DNA of 64,000 nucleotides from Chrysomallon squamiferum (GCA_012295275.1 CM022671.1:9384858-9448857), one strand, 5' to 3'. Counted from the stretch's first letter, positions 10,140 to 22,934 are shown. Program-made: numbers and translations. The notes: generated from the letters alone by a model not told the origin.

Positions 10140-12480
10140 AAACTTTTACGACGGTAAAAGAATGATTCTAAAATATATATTTTTTTATTATGTTGCTGTT
10201 AAGCTTTTACACTTGAAGTATTTTTCAAATTATAACCAATCTGCACTGTTGCAAAAGATGTCTGTATATAGGTGAGCAATGTTTCACGACAACAGAATGT
10301 TCAGTACCGGTAACACCTATATCATGCAACAGAAACAACAGACACACCAGCAATAGTAAAATACTGTGTCCACTAAACAATTCTTCTTGTCTCTTTAGAT
10401 TGTTCTCGTTCCAATAGACAGAATTCGTATCTATAATTTAAGTGATCCCCACATATCTTGGCAAAAGCTTTGTGGTAAAATAAAAAATTAGAAATGTAAA
10501 ATATGACAGGCTTATTAAACGTTTTGTGAAAATGTTTTGGGGAAAACTTTGTGGTAAAATAAAAATTATTTTATAAATTGGCAGTTAACAATAGCTGGAT
10601 TTTATACACCTTGTATATCGTCAATGGTAACAGTCCCCCAGTCATATGAACCTAAAGATCTTTCCTGAAAACTGTTTCATGAATAAAATTTTGTTTGGCA
10701 ATTATGTAGTTGAATTTTGTTTTGCCATATCACTAACAAATTTCTGAGAACATGGGAAAACAGTTTGGAAATTGACATTCTTCATTTTCATGAAATAAAA
10801 ATTGTGCAAAAATGCTGTAATGGTTTTTACAGATGATGCTTTTGAAAAATCGTTCTGAACGAATGTACTAGGTATGATTCTCACAAGAATGGTTGATGCC
10901 TGATGAACACTTGTAATCTGGGTATTAATATTTTACAGAGCTAAAACATAAAATAGAAACATTATTAAATGATCCTTATAACTGACATTTAAATTCTTCA
11001 TAGAAGTTTCTGTCAAATTATCAAATAGACATAATATGTAAGAATTACAAATCTTGAAAGTTAAATATAGTAAAATAAACAAATGATAAATTCAGTTATA
11101 TACTTTATTCAGATATTTATTGTTTTATAATATAATAGGAGTACACCATTTTAAAAAAAAAACAGGATGACTAGTAATAGCCATATATTAAAAATACTAC
11201 ATTAAAACATCCACTCACTTTATACATTTACAACCACAATTTTGATTGAAGAATTACAACAAAATTAGCACTAACAAAATGCTAACAATAAAAAATATTA
11301 GCATAAAACAACAATGATGTAAAACAAAAACATGGGGAGTTAAAATAATAAAATTGACATTATGTGTACAGCAATGAATAACAACAGCAATATCATCATT
11401 TAATTTTTTTTTTTTAAATTTTTAAATGCTAACACTAAAAAGTATCATATAAATACAGATTGTAAAATAAACTCTTACTGATTTCAGACTTCATTTTTCA
11501 TTGCACTGTAATGATAATGGAGAGAAAAAGCTGTTGCTCCATAAGCTACTCTAAACATAACATAACATAACATTACAGCCTTCCCACAGACTTATAAGAC
11601 ATCAGTTAAGGCACTCTTTAATGAATGATGTAAGAAACAGTCAGTAAAAAGAGGAGTTTGGTGTTGTGATTTATTAATTTTAAAAAGACAGAAAATTACA
11701 CCAGAGATAAAACTGAATTCTAAAATACATATCTTGAATAATGTACTTTAATCTGTATTCTGTGAAAACTAAGGCACAATTAGTGAATTCCCACAATAAG
11801 GAATTAAAAGAGTCCAAGAATAAAATATCATTAAAGCATCAATGTTATGAGACTGAGTCATAAAAAAAAAAAAAAAAAAAAAAAAAAATTAAACATATTA
11901 AATAAAGAACAAGCAGAAAGCCGTAACCACATACTTTATAAAGATGTTATTAGAAAGTAGGAAATAAGATGGCCACAAATCTGCTTGTAAGTGTTGCTGA
12001 CTTGAGTTGCTCATGGATTGACAGCTCTGAGTTTTTAATTAAAAAACAAATTCAGATAAATAATATGCATTCATGTTTCTGGAATACATTTAAAATAAAG
12101 TATTCTCAAGTCTATAGGAATGGCTTAAATTATCATTAACATTTAAATTTGAAAACGAAATAAAAGTTAAAACTGAAAAGGTTTCTTTTTATTACTGTTT
12201 TCCATATGGAAAAGCAGAACTTTTAAGTATTTATATAAATATTTTTAATTCTAATTTAAACATATAATTAAAAAATGATCACAGATTTTAAAACTAACTA
12301 AAAATAAATAAAATGTTAAAAGATTTGTGATTAAAACATTTATAACAAATATGTGAACTTTTAAGTTTTGATTCAGTAATTCACAATACAATAAATATTA
12401 ATTCTGTGTCTGTGTTTCTGAAATATAGGAATTGTTATTATTAATGTACAGCTGTACTTGATATGTTTGTTATACACTGC
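10140..12480. other. AT-rich sequence without recognisable genes
   Basis: Unique-looking AT-rich DNA with an A27 run at 11862-11888. A direct repeat of the phrase CTTTGTGGTAAAATAAAAA occurs near 10469 and 10549. No exon or element could be supported. Confidence 0.6.
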
Positions 12481-12539
12481 AGTCCAAAATAAAAAAATAA
12501 ATCAATAAATAAAATGATCCAGTTCAAAAACACACATAA

Positions 12540-14440
12540 AAATATCACCAGATAAAATACACACACAGCATCAGAACAGGGTACACAAAACTGAAACACA
12601 GACAACTTCAGACAGAAATGTGCAAGAACAACAAACATACAAAAATGCATACGTTACAAATATCATACAAGCACAATGACAAAAATCATTACAGCACAAC
12701 ATTCAAAACAACATACACAGGACACATACCACATCAGACAAAACACAAAATTTTCATCTAATGCACAAACACATCAACACACATACAGTACAAACACTAC
12801 ACACCATATTGGACATAAAACACATACACAGGGTACACAGCACAGGGTACACAAAACGCTGATCAACATATCATTGGATGAAGAACACATACACCAACAG
12901 CAGAGGGGAGACAAAAGTGAAACACAGAGTAGATCAGACAGACAGATAGAAAAATACATACATTAAACATATCAGACACGATAATGAAAAAAATCATTTC
13001 AGCACAACATTCAAAACAACACACAGAGGACACATTCCAAATCACATAAAAAAGATAATTATCGCTTAAGGCAAACACACATCAATACACATTCAGTACA
13101 AATACTGTGTCATAAAACACAGACAGCAGCAGCTCAGGGAACACAAAACACAGATAAAAATATCACTGGATGATGAACACATACGGCAACAGCACATGGT
13201 ACACAAAACTGAAACAAAGACAAAATCAGAGAGACACATACAAAAATGAATACATTATACATACCAAACAGGACAATGAACAAAATTGATTAAAGCACAG
13301 CATTCACAACAACAAACACAGGACACATACCACATCAGACAAACCATACAAACACAGATACAGTACAAACACACTACACACTAAACCGGACATAAAACAC
13401 AGACACCATAAGCACAGAGCACACAAAACAAAGAATATCATGAGATAAAATACAAAACCAGCAACAGCACAGGGTACCTAAAACTGAAACACAGACAACA
13501 TCGGACAGAAACATGCAAGAACAACAAACACACAAAAATGCAAATGTTACACATACTGTACAGAACAATGACAAAAGTCAATACAGCAGAACATTTAAGA
13601 CAACATACACAGGACACTTACCACATAAGACAAAACAAAAAATTCTCATTATAGTGCACAAACATCAACACACATATAGCCACTATATATCAAAACACAT
13701 ACTGTACACATACTACACACCATACCGGACATAAAACACAGACAACATCAGACAGAAACATGCATGTGCAACAAATATACAAAAATGCATACATTATGCA
13801 TATTGTACAGAACAATGACAAAAGTCATTACAGCAGAACATTAAAAACTACACACACAGGTCATGTACCACATAACACGAAGCAGAACATTCTCATTTAC
13901 AGCACACACATATCAAGACATGTACAGTACACACACTACTCACCATACGAGACATAAAACACAGACAGGAACAGCACAGGGTGTAAAAAACTGAAACACA
14001 GACAACATCAGAAAGAAAAGTGCAAGTACAGCAAACATACAAAATGACATACACTACACATAGACACTATAATGAAACAAAATCATTACAGCACAACATT
14101 CAAAACAACACACACAGGATACATACCACATCAGACAAAACACAAAATTATCATCTAAAGCACACACAAACCAACAGAAATATAGAACACACACTACACA
14201 CCATACCGGACATAAAACAGAGACAACATCAGGCAGAAACATTCAAGTACAACAAATATAGAAAAATGCATAGATTACAAATATTGTACAGAACAATGAC
14301 AAAAGTCATTACAGCAGAACATTAAAAACTACACACACAGGTCACTTACCACATAACACGAAACTAAAAATTCTCATTTATAGCACACACACATTAAGAC
14401 ACGTACAGTACACACACTACTCACCATACCGGACGTATGT
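12540..14440. repeat. Degenerate satellite, units of roughly 220-330 bp, about seven copies
   Basis: Each unit carries the same phrases in the same order: ACAAAACTGAAACACAGACA, CATCAGACAGAAACATGCAA, GAACAATGACAAAAGTCATT, ACATACCACATCAGACAAAA, and a CACACATCAACACACAT stretch ending in CATACCGGACATAAAACACA. Phrase starts near 12607, 12933, 13230, 13498, 13747, 14008 and 14229 give the copy number. The strand is strongly A/C biased. Open frames here (for example 12676-12966) are by-products of that bias. Confidence 0.85.
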
Positions 14441-14514
14441 AGACAGTATTTTCAAATTACTCGCGATGAATGCTATGACTGACTGAGACAAAATACTCGC
14501 GTTTTCTTTTCTCT

Positions 14515-15110
14515 CTTAGAGTTACCATTCAGTCTGCAATGCTTCAATAAAGCTGTGAGTTTGTTCTGAATAATGCTGTAAACAAACAATAAAAGATATA
14601 AGCAGACACCCATAACCCACACACACAGACACACATTCAAATGTACTGTATAAAAATGCAGAAGAAATTACAAATTACCTGCTGCTTAAATAGAAAAAAA
14701 ACTAATGAAAAACCCACACAAGTTGTCTCTGCTTTGTAGTGCTTTGTAGACCTGCCATATCCTTTTCAGCTGCAAAACAAAAAAATCTAAATTCTTATAA
14801 TACTGATACAGTGGTAAATTATTTGCAATAATTGTCCTAATCTAGATGGAGAAATATATATATATAAATCATTTTAATGAGTGTTGTTTATCCAGATAAA
14901 ATATATTACAATTTTCGTTTAACATTTAAAACTTTCTGATTTCCAAATTTAATTCTTAAGTCTCTAACATGAATAAATAATATTACTCCAGAAAAACTTA
15001 CTTTTTTTTCTTCTTCTTATGAATATCTATTACTGACATTTTCAACTTCAGACAAATGTCTTTCAAGCTGATGATTATGCACATTATGTCAGTAAGTACA
15101 AGGAAGGCAA
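14515..15110 (-). pseudogene. Exon-remnant block paralogous to 23.8-26.9 kb
   Basis: Two pieces match, in the same order and orientation, pieces around 23806-23870 and 26651-26890. The first (14519-14585) shares GAGTTAC, TGCTTCA and GCTGT-AGTTT-TTCTGA. The second (14961-15105) shares TCTAACA-GAATAAATAATAT-TACTC and TTTCAAGCTGAT. On the minus strand the second piece carries IISLKD, the counterpart of IISLKEYD at 26.85 kb, and ends at AAA|GTAAGT. The frame is broken, so this is a decayed copy. Confidence 0.5.
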
Positions 15111-15129
15111 TCAATCTTTCTTTTTAGTA

Positions 15130-15262
15130 TTTTTTCATTATTATTTATTTATTTTATTTTTTATTTTTATTTTTTTTTTATTTTTTATTTTTATTTTTAT
15201 TTTTATTTTTATTTTTATTTTTATTTTTATTTTTATTTTTATTTTTATTTTTTTTTTTTTTT
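15130..15262. repeat. (ATTTTT)n hexanucleotide microsatellite
   Basis: Regular ATTTTT units with a T-rich start and end. Confidence 0.93.
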
Positions 15263-15795
15263 ATTCCAGGTAAGTAACCCTACCGGAATTGAAAAGGAAA
15301 AACAATATCAAATACAAGGTTATAGAGGTATCTCCCATGAAAACTTGTTCTGTTAACCAACCAATAATTCTTTAACGTAAAGATCTAAAAGTTAGCTAGA
15401 TTTGTTGGTTGGCTTTAATTTAGCCAATTAAAGGAAAAGCAATAGCAAACACTTTGTTACAGTGTTATCGCCTAACTTGTTCTTTTAACCAACCGATAAT
15501 CCTTTAACATACGGGTTGGAAATGTTCATTACAGCATTAGTGTTTATAAATAGATTGTTTATGTGAAATAAATATTTGCGATAAAAAATATTAATAGTGG
15601 CTCTTGTGTTATATCTTATAGAAAAAACAGGTCACCCAAATAATATTTTTTGGGCAACTAGCTATAATGTTTTTTACATCCCAGTCACCTAAATGGAACT
15701 TTGGTCACATTTGGCCATTTCGAGTCCTGCAAAATTATATCTCACATTAAGAAATCTGTGTGTAATATAAACTGTTATTTTAATACTGTTTAACT

Positions 15796-16233
15796 ATTTC
15801 AATCAGAAGATGTAACTAATTGCATCTCAGAAAAATGTCCACAGATCTTGGATTCAAAAGATATAGTCACTACTGAGCCACCACATTTAACATCTACCAT
15901 AACAAACAACATAGATCATAGATCCCACTGTAATAGCCATAACCCAGCTTTAAATCCTTGTAAATGTCTCCCCGATAATGAGAATCAGTTTTGTAAACCG
16001 TAAGTGAGAATGTTGATCGAGTGATCACTTCTCCCCATCCATTTACTTCTGGTCATTTTACTGAGACAGAGTGGGATGTGAATATGACAGCTGATGCAGA
16101 ATGAGAGACATCGTCACAAGATGTAAATGCTGCTCCTGTAAAACGCTCATCTAGGTCACGTGCTGGTCAGCACAGTAATCTTCATAACCTACCCCTCTCT
16201 GCACTTGTTCTGGAAAGTATGGCAACATTTTAA
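15796..16233 (+). pseudogene. Decayed reading frame, possibly the tail of an LTR-retrotransposon polyprotein
   Basis: A stop-free stretch (about 15796-16002, with SEDVTNCISEKCPQILDSKD and later HNPALNPCKCLPDNENQFCK) is followed after a frameshift by VDRVITSPHPFTSG, one internal stop, and then VKRSSRSRAGQHSNLHNLPL before a final stop. The basic R-S-R-x-G-H-N-LP tail resembles the C-terminus of gypsy-type pol proteins, but no integrase or RT domain is present to confirm it. The 123-bp tandem repeat begins a few bases after the end of the frame. Confidence 0.35.
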
Positions 16234-16248
16234 GTTGAGAAATTTTTA

Positions 16249-16712
16249 GAATAGAGAAATAATAGCCATTGGCTCCTATTCTATAAAGCTTAGATTATGT
16301 AATGTTTTAAAGTATTTAATGTGGAGTAAATGCTAGCAAGATATATTAACATGACTGCTTTAGAATTTTTAGAATAGAGAAATAATAGCCATTGGCTCCT
16401 ATTCTATAAAGCTTAGATTATGTAATGTTTTAAAGTATTTAATGTGGAGTAAATGCTAGCAAGATATATTAACATGACTGCTTTAGAATTTTTAGAATAG
16501 AGAAATAATAGCCATTGGCTCCTATTCTATAAAGCTTAGATTATGTAATGTTTTAAAGTATTTAATGTGGAGTAAATGCTAGCAAGATATATTAACATGA
16601 CCATATATGATAGCCATTGGCTCCTATACTATAAAGCTTAGATTATGTAATGTTTTAAAGTATTTAATGTGGAGTAAATGCTAGCAAGATATATTAACAT
16701 GACCATATATGG
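16249..16712. repeat. 123-bp tandem repeat, about 3.8 copies
   Basis: Unit starts (ATAGAGA) fall at 16251, 16374 and 16497, exactly 123 bp apart and almost identical, which implies recent amplification. The fourth copy lacks its first part and ends with GACCATATATGGTAACTG instead of GACTGCTTTAG. Confidence 0.97.
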
Positions 16713-16734
16713 TAACTGCTGAAGGGCGTTTTCG

Positions 16735-17546
16735 GAGGATCCATTAATCCCGTACAAAGGCTTAGTGAATACATCTCACGTAAGGGACATAACTCTAACC
16801 TAAGTTTGTGAGTACATCTCACGTAAGGGAAATAACTCTAATCGATACAATTTTTTCTTCGCAATGTATGTAGGCGTACAGCATTTTTGGAGGTTCCATT
16901 TATCCCGTACGAATAATTACCATACGTAAGATTAGTGAGTACATTTCATGTAAGGGACTCTAATCTATTATTTGTGAACACATATCACTAAAGGGAGATA
17001 ACTCAAATTGATATAATTTTTACTTCTCGCAGTAAACTCCTCCCACATCTGGTGACCCATTTTATACATAAACGTGACCCGTATTATACATAAACAAAGT
17101 GATTTTTTCCACAATTGTGGATCGAATCTCGGTGGTGCAGCATTTTTAGAGGTTCCATTTATCCTGTACGGATAATTAGTGTATGTAAGTTTACTGAGTA
17201 GATCTCACTTAAGGGACATAACTCTGATCTATGTTTGTGAACATATATCACTAAAGGGAGATAACTCTAATCGATGTAATTCTTACTTTGCTCTATGAGT
17301 ACATCTCAAGTAAGGGACATAACTAATATATGTTTGTGGACACATATCACTAAAGGGAGATAAGTCTAATCGTTATAATTTTTACTTGGTGGAGTAAACT
17401 CTTCCCACTTCCAGTGACACGTCATGGATTACGTCATAATATATATAAAGAATGTGATTTTTCCACACTCTTTCATAGATGAATCTGGAATCAGAAAGTA
17501 CTGCTGTGGAATCTCCAAAAATGCCGTACCGCCGAGATTCGATAAC
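16735..17546. repeat. Motif-rich foldback region
   Basis: Two motifs alternate. One is GCATTTTTGGAGGTTCCATT with TATCCCGTACG (near 16735, 16880 and 17140). The other is TCACTAAAGGGAGATAACTC with close variants such as CACGTAAGGGACATAACTC (at least seven times). The segment 17119-17157 (ATCGAATCTCGGTGGTGCAG then CATTTTTAGAGGTTCCA) recurs inverted at 17509-17546 with few changes, so the block can fold back on itself. I see no protein frame. It could be a composite non-autonomous element. Confidence 0.65.
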
Positions 17547-18059
17547 AGGATCTCATACACATGAACATGCTGACAAAAAAATTTAAAGTTTCAGCTTGGT
17601 TCTGTGTGAGGGCTGGGCAGACAGCCAGCGTGCGGGGGAGTAGGGCAGGGGGACATGCGTATGCACCTCATCACCTGGTGCCCGGATTTGAATTGAATTA
17701 TACTTGATATTTAATTCAGTACAATTATTTGTTTTTATTATCTTTTTCTGCTGTTACAATCTTCTGTTATTTGAAAAAGTATTTTTTTATATATTATTAA
17801 TTTTTGTTATCTTCGCTGAATAATTAAACAGCATATCCCATACACGATAAACAAACATAATATAATTGTTTTTCATAATTTCTTGAATTAATTGAAACAG
17901 AAATCTAAATTTGAAACTATATCATTATTATTTTTATTTTTCAAAATTTGTTCTGTTGTTGTTAATGCTGTATTCCATTATCATTGTTATATTCATTCCT
18001 ATTATTAATGGAGAACAGAGTTATTTCCCTTTGACTACCTAATGAAATTGACTAATTAT

Positions 18060-18132
18060 TATTATTATTATTAGTAGTAGTAGTAGTAGTAGTTGTAGTA
18101 GCAGTAGTAGTAGTAGTAGTTGTAGTAGTAGT
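18060..18132. repeat. (ATT)n then (TAG)n trinucleotide repeat
   Basis: Short ATT run followed by TAG/TTG trinucleotides. The region 17600-18930 otherwise holds CA- and TATC-rich low-complexity DNA with no gene. Confidence 0.85.
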
Positions 18133-18938
18133 ATCCCTATTTGTGCATTCTGTCTGTCTTTATGTATATATCTAAATATATCTATAATTATGTACTTATA
18201 GACAGACAGACAGAGGATAGACAGGTACATTTATATTAGCGATGAATAAATGGATAGAGACAGGTAATGGGCACTGTATATGAGTAAGAAAATTATATCA
18301 TTTCTTCATTAACATCTCAATAATGTTTTTAATAAATATGTTAGAAAAAGGTGAGCAGGTGTGACCAACAAACATATTTATATAGATAGATAGATATATT
18401 TATTTACATAATTATCTCTCATTCTCTGAAAAATCATACACACATGACATACTTCTCTGTTTCATACATAGGTCAATACCTCTTCTCTCTCTATGACACA
18501 CACAGACATATAACCATACCTACATATCAGTCTCTCTAAGTCTAGCTATCTATCCATAATCTATTTAACACACATACTTTTATTCACATACTCAGTTATA
18601 TACAATCCTCTAACATAAAAACAAATACTCATGATTACGAACCTATGTATCTACGTATCTATTTATGTAGTTTGCATATATAGATTATGCAGTTTATACA
18701 ATATATGTGTTTGTGTGTGTCCATCCATTTAGCTATATCTACCATAATACACATACACATAAACCTATTCACTCTTGTATTTATTTATATATAATCTCTA
18801 TATCAATCATCTGATTCTCTCAAAAAAATCCACAAAAAGCACACTCTATTTCACACACATTTATATACCCATTCTCTCTAACACAAATATTTGTATACAC
18901 ACATACACACAGACACATACACATCAATTTATCTATGT

Positions 18939-19582
18939 CAGTGTTTCCCAACCGGGGCAGTCAGACGGACAGAATGAAATAGACAGAACAAATGAATACA
19001 TCTATAATAACATTACAGTGATTACTATGTACAATGCACATGGATAATAAGGATATCATGCCTAATTTAAATAGTAATTAGTATAAATAAATAACTATTT
19101 AATTAGTTAAAGTGTAAATAGTTTCTAATATAAAAAAAACAAGTTTATTTTACTTTTCAGGTAAATCATTAGTATTGTGCAGAAGTGAATATATTTGTGT
19201 ACTGCCAACCCCTTGCATTAAGACGCACGTGGTTGTTAGAAGCACACGAGTTAGTTGCGAATAGAGCAGTGTGGGTGTGTGTTGTGTTTTGTCTTCCCTC
19301 CTACCTGCCAATATTTGAACACAATTTTTAACGCGTGAAAGATGATGAAGTATTTGAAAAGACGATGTGCAAGTGAAGAAGAGGATAGTGGAAATGAGCA
19401 ACACTTAGCAGAGCAAAGTACAAGTAAGGTAGTTAAAGTGGGTGAGACTTCTGTAGCTTTAGTTTGTCTTTTTTTGTTTTAGCTGGTAAAATAAAATAAA
19501 TGTGTGTGTGGGGGTGGGGCACCGCAGGATATTAAAAAAATGTTATAGGGCTCCGCATTGATGAAAAGGTTGGGAATCACTG
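18939..19582. mobile_element. hAT-family element, internally deleted, 644 bp
   Basis: Termini are inverted: CAGTGTTTCCCAACCGGGGC at the left and, on the other strand, CAGTGATTCCCAACC at the right. It is flanked by an exact 8-bp target-site duplication ATCTATGT (18931-18938 and 19583-19590), diagnostic for hAT transposition. About 19343 onward on + encodes a start MKYLKRRCASEEEDSGNEQH, which looks like the N-terminus of a ZBED/SCAND3-like hAT transposase. The frame is lost soon after, so the element cannot be autonomous. Confidence 0.9.
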
Positions 19583-19768
19583 ATCTATGTTATCTGTATA
19601 TATCTATCTATATATGTACCTAATTATTGTTGACCTAACCTACCAATCTATTCTTAAGCAATCAATATGTCTAACTACCTATATCTCTGTCATTTGTCTA
19701 TATCACTTGCTCCAGTCTATATCTCTACCATTATCTATATCATTTGTCTGTCTCTTTGTGTCTCTAAG

Positions 19769-19770
<2 letters not shown>

Positions 19771-19840
<70 letters not shown>
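19771..19840. repeat. (CT)n microsatellite
   Basis: Pure CT run directly before the 31-bp satellite, which is itself pyrimidine-rich. Confidence 0.96.
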
Positions 19841-19842
<2 letters not shown>

Positions 19843-19849
19843 CTTTATC

Positions 19850-21490
19850 TCTATCACCTGTCTTCATCACTACCTTTATCTCTATCACCTGTCTTCATCA
19901 CTATCTTTATCTCTATCACCTGTATTCATCACTATCTTTATCACCTGTCTTCATCACTACCTTTATCTCTATCACCTGTCTTCATCACTATCTGTATCTC
20001 TATCACCTGTCTTCATCACTATCTTTATCTCTATCACCTGTCTTCATCACTATCTTTATCTCTATCACCTGTCTTCATCACTACCTTTATCTCTATCGCC
20101 TGTCTTCATCACTATCTTTATCTCTATCGCCTGTCTTCATCACTATCTTTATCGCCTGTCTTCATCACTATCGCCTGTCTTCATCACTATCTTTATCTCT
20201 ATCACCTGTCTTCATCACTATCTTTATCTCTATCACCTGTCTTCATCACTATCTTTATCTCTATCACCTGTCTTCGTCACTATCTGTATCTCTATCACCT
20301 GTCTTCGTCACTATCTTTATCTCTATCACCTGTCTTCATCACTATCTTTATCTCTATCGCCTGTCTTCATCACTATCTTTATCGCCTGTCTTCATCACTA
20401 TCGCCTGTCTTCATCACTATCTTTATCTCTATCACCTGTCTTCATCACTATCTGTATCTCTATCACCTGTCTTCATCACTATCTTTATCTCTATCACCTG
20501 TCTTCATCACTATCTTTATCTCTATCGCCTGTCTTCATCACTATCTTTATCGCCTGTCTTCATCACTATCTTTATCTCTATCACCTGTCTTCATCACTAT
20601 CTTTATCTCTATCACCTGTCTTCATCACTATCTTTATCTCTATCACCTGTCTTCATCACTATCTTTATCTCTATCGCCTGTCTTCATCACTATCTTTATC
20701 GCCTGTCTTCATCACTATCGCCTGTCTTCATCACTATCTTTATCTCTTTCACCTGTCTTCATCACTATCTTTATCTCTATCACCTGTCTTCATCACTATC
20801 TTTATCTCTATCACCTGTCTTCATCACTATCTTTATCTCTATCGCCTGTCTTCATCACTATCTTTATCGCCAGTCTTCATCACTATTGCCTGTCTTCATC
20901 ACTATCTTTATCTCTATCACCTGTCTTCATCACTATCTGTATCTCTATCGCCTGTCTTCATCACTATCTTTATCGCCAGTCTTCATCACTATTGCCTGTC
21001 TTCATCACTACCTTTATCTATCACCTGTCTTCATCACTATCTTTATCTCTATCGCCTGTCTTCATCACTATCTGTATCTCTATCACCTGTCTTCATCACT
21101 ATCTTTATCTCTATCACCTGTCTTCATCATTACCTTTATCTCTATCACCTGTCTTCATCACTATCTTTATCTCTATCACCTGTCTTCATCACTATCTTTA
21201 TCTCTATCACCTGTCTTCATCACTATCTTTATCTCTATCGCCTGTCTTCATCACTATCTTTATCGCCTGTCTTCATCACTATCGCCTGTCTTCATCACTA
21301 TCTTTATCTCTATCACCTGTCTTCATCACTATCTTTATCTCTATCACCTGTCTTCATCACTATCTTTATCTCTATCACCTGTCTTCATCACTATCTGTAT
21401 CTCTATCGCCTGTCTTCATCACTATCTTTATCTCTATCACCTGTCTTCATCACTATCTTTATCTCTATCACTGTCTTCATCACTATCTTT
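19850..21490. repeat. 31/25/19-bp higher-order minisatellite
   Basis: The basic unit is CTGTCTTCATCACTATCTTT plus ATCTCTATCAC (31 bp). Shorter forms of 25 bp (one hexamer missing) and 19 bp (two hexamers missing) recur. The ordered block 31-25-19 ending in CGC instead of CAC appears near 20120, 20360, 20660 and 21215. All unit lengths are 1 modulo 3, so the frame rotates at every unit and no frame meets a stop. This produces spurious open frames of over 650 codons on the + strand. There is no splice site, start context or protein homology to make it a gene. Confidence 0.95.
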
Positions 21491-21649
21491 ATCTCTGAAC
21501 TGTCTGTTTCATTACCTTTCTCTATCACTTTTCTGTCTCTCTACCTAAATCTCTATGTCTTCTCACTGACTACCTATATCTCTGTCACTTGCCTATCTCT
21601 CTGTATTTATCACTGTAACTTGCTATCTCTCAACCTTTATGTCTAACCC

Positions 21650-22250
21650 ATGATAATAATAATAATAAATTAGTGCATCTACAAACAAAAAGGACCAACT
21701 AGATCACTGTTACTAATTATAGAAATTTTCCTAGCCACTTTAAGAATGGTGCCTCACCATGCTTTGAATGGATCACACCATGCTGCACCAATTGGTACCA
21801 ATTAAAAAGATTCCTTGACTTGCAATTGCTTTTAAAAAATTGTTATAATTAAATTTCTCTGATTAAAACCTTGAATAACAAAGATATGCTACTTCCTTTA
21901 AATTAGAACGAAAAAACAAACTATTTTATTTTAAGGATAACATATATGTATGTGTGGATCATGACAATGGGTGACCAATTTAAAAACAGTATGTTTTCTA
22001 ATATTTAATTACTGTACAGGCTTTCATACAATACACTGAAATAGACTGACATACTTTGATAGTGTTACATTCTCATAATATTAATTCTCACCCCAAGAAA
22101 TTATAATAACAATTAAAAATCAATACAACCATGTTATTTATATGCAGTATAGAGAATTGTCACAACTGTGACATGCGAACATCCAAAGGTGTAATTTGAA
22201 AATAATATTTTTACCAACAGTTTCAAGTTACTGTTATGTAGCTGCTTGTC
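21650..22250. other. AT-rich spacer without recognisable features
   Basis: Unique-looking sequence between the satellite and the transposon-like pseudogene. Nothing in it could be supported as a gene or element. Confidence 0.5.
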
Positions 22251-22254
22251 TTGT

Positions 22255-22934
22255 CTAACAAAAAGTTGAATGCTGTGGTGAAGGTATTCCTGTCAGCCAG
22301 CTGGAATCCCAGGAGGGGGTATAGGTTCTGGAAGTCCTGTTATCAAGCTCATCAAGCTTTTGCTTATAAAATACAATGTCTGGTTTATCACTGCAAAAAT
22401 GGAAATTCTGACTTGACTTCATTCCTTTAAGAGGACGAAACCACCCATCAAAGTACATCTGCCAGTCTGGTGCAAACTTGATATGGCCAGAAGGCATAAA
22501 ATTAAGTGTTATTTCTGTATGGAGTCCAATCATAACCCTACCACAACATAAATTGATTCTTATTTTGTCACAATGTAAGTTCACTTTCAATTCTCCCAGG
22601 CCAAACTTGTTGGGTGAAGTTGAAAGATTAATGAATTGTACCAGGGAAAGAGTTAGGTTGGTGACGGCCAACACTGGTAATATTAGCTTCAGTGGCAGTA
22701 ACTTTGCACTCTGCCATCATGTTATTATATAACTTCCTTTCAGATTCCACAATACACAGATTATCTAGTTGTTCACCAAGCGCTCACATTTCCTCGTCTT
22801 CTAGAAGATTGGCAGTTCAGTGAATCATCTTGTTGTTTTGTTTCCACTGCCAGCACAGATCTGTCCAACAACTATAAAGGGAACATGCAGCTTCCATAGA
22901 TTAACAAAGGAGGATTTCCCTATGACATGATGAC
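22255..22934 (-). pseudogene. Transposon-like protein (DUF7869-type), C-terminal part, broken
   Basis: After an acceptor (TTTTTAG, exon start about 22934) several frames together preserve landmarks of a widespread invertebrate transposon-associated protein: FVNLWKLHVPFIVV (family: F-ALWKELLPHIIV), DLCWQWKQNN (DLCW-CQ-N), ANLLEDEEM and ESERKLYNNM (LVKQEREFYRN), then HTEITLNFMPSGHIKFAPDW (family: HKNITLSFL-AGHTKF-PDW). Several frameshifts and stops separate them. The last 139 codons (22255-22674) happen to be open. The family name DUF7869 is from memory. Its members look like degenerate or unclassified transposase/integrase proteins, and their biochemical activity is not established. Confidence 0.6.

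Noticed and set aside
12441-14325. Many overlapping short frames on both strands
   Set aside because: They reflect A/C-biased satellite units and are not conserved from unit to unit at protein level.
19587-21646. Two + strand open frames of over 650 codons rich in Leu, Ser, Tyr and Ile
   Set aside because: They are by-products of a satellite whose unit lengths are all 1 modulo 3 and which lacks stop codons in that strand's three frames. There is no homology, no splice context, and the base composition is that of the repeat.
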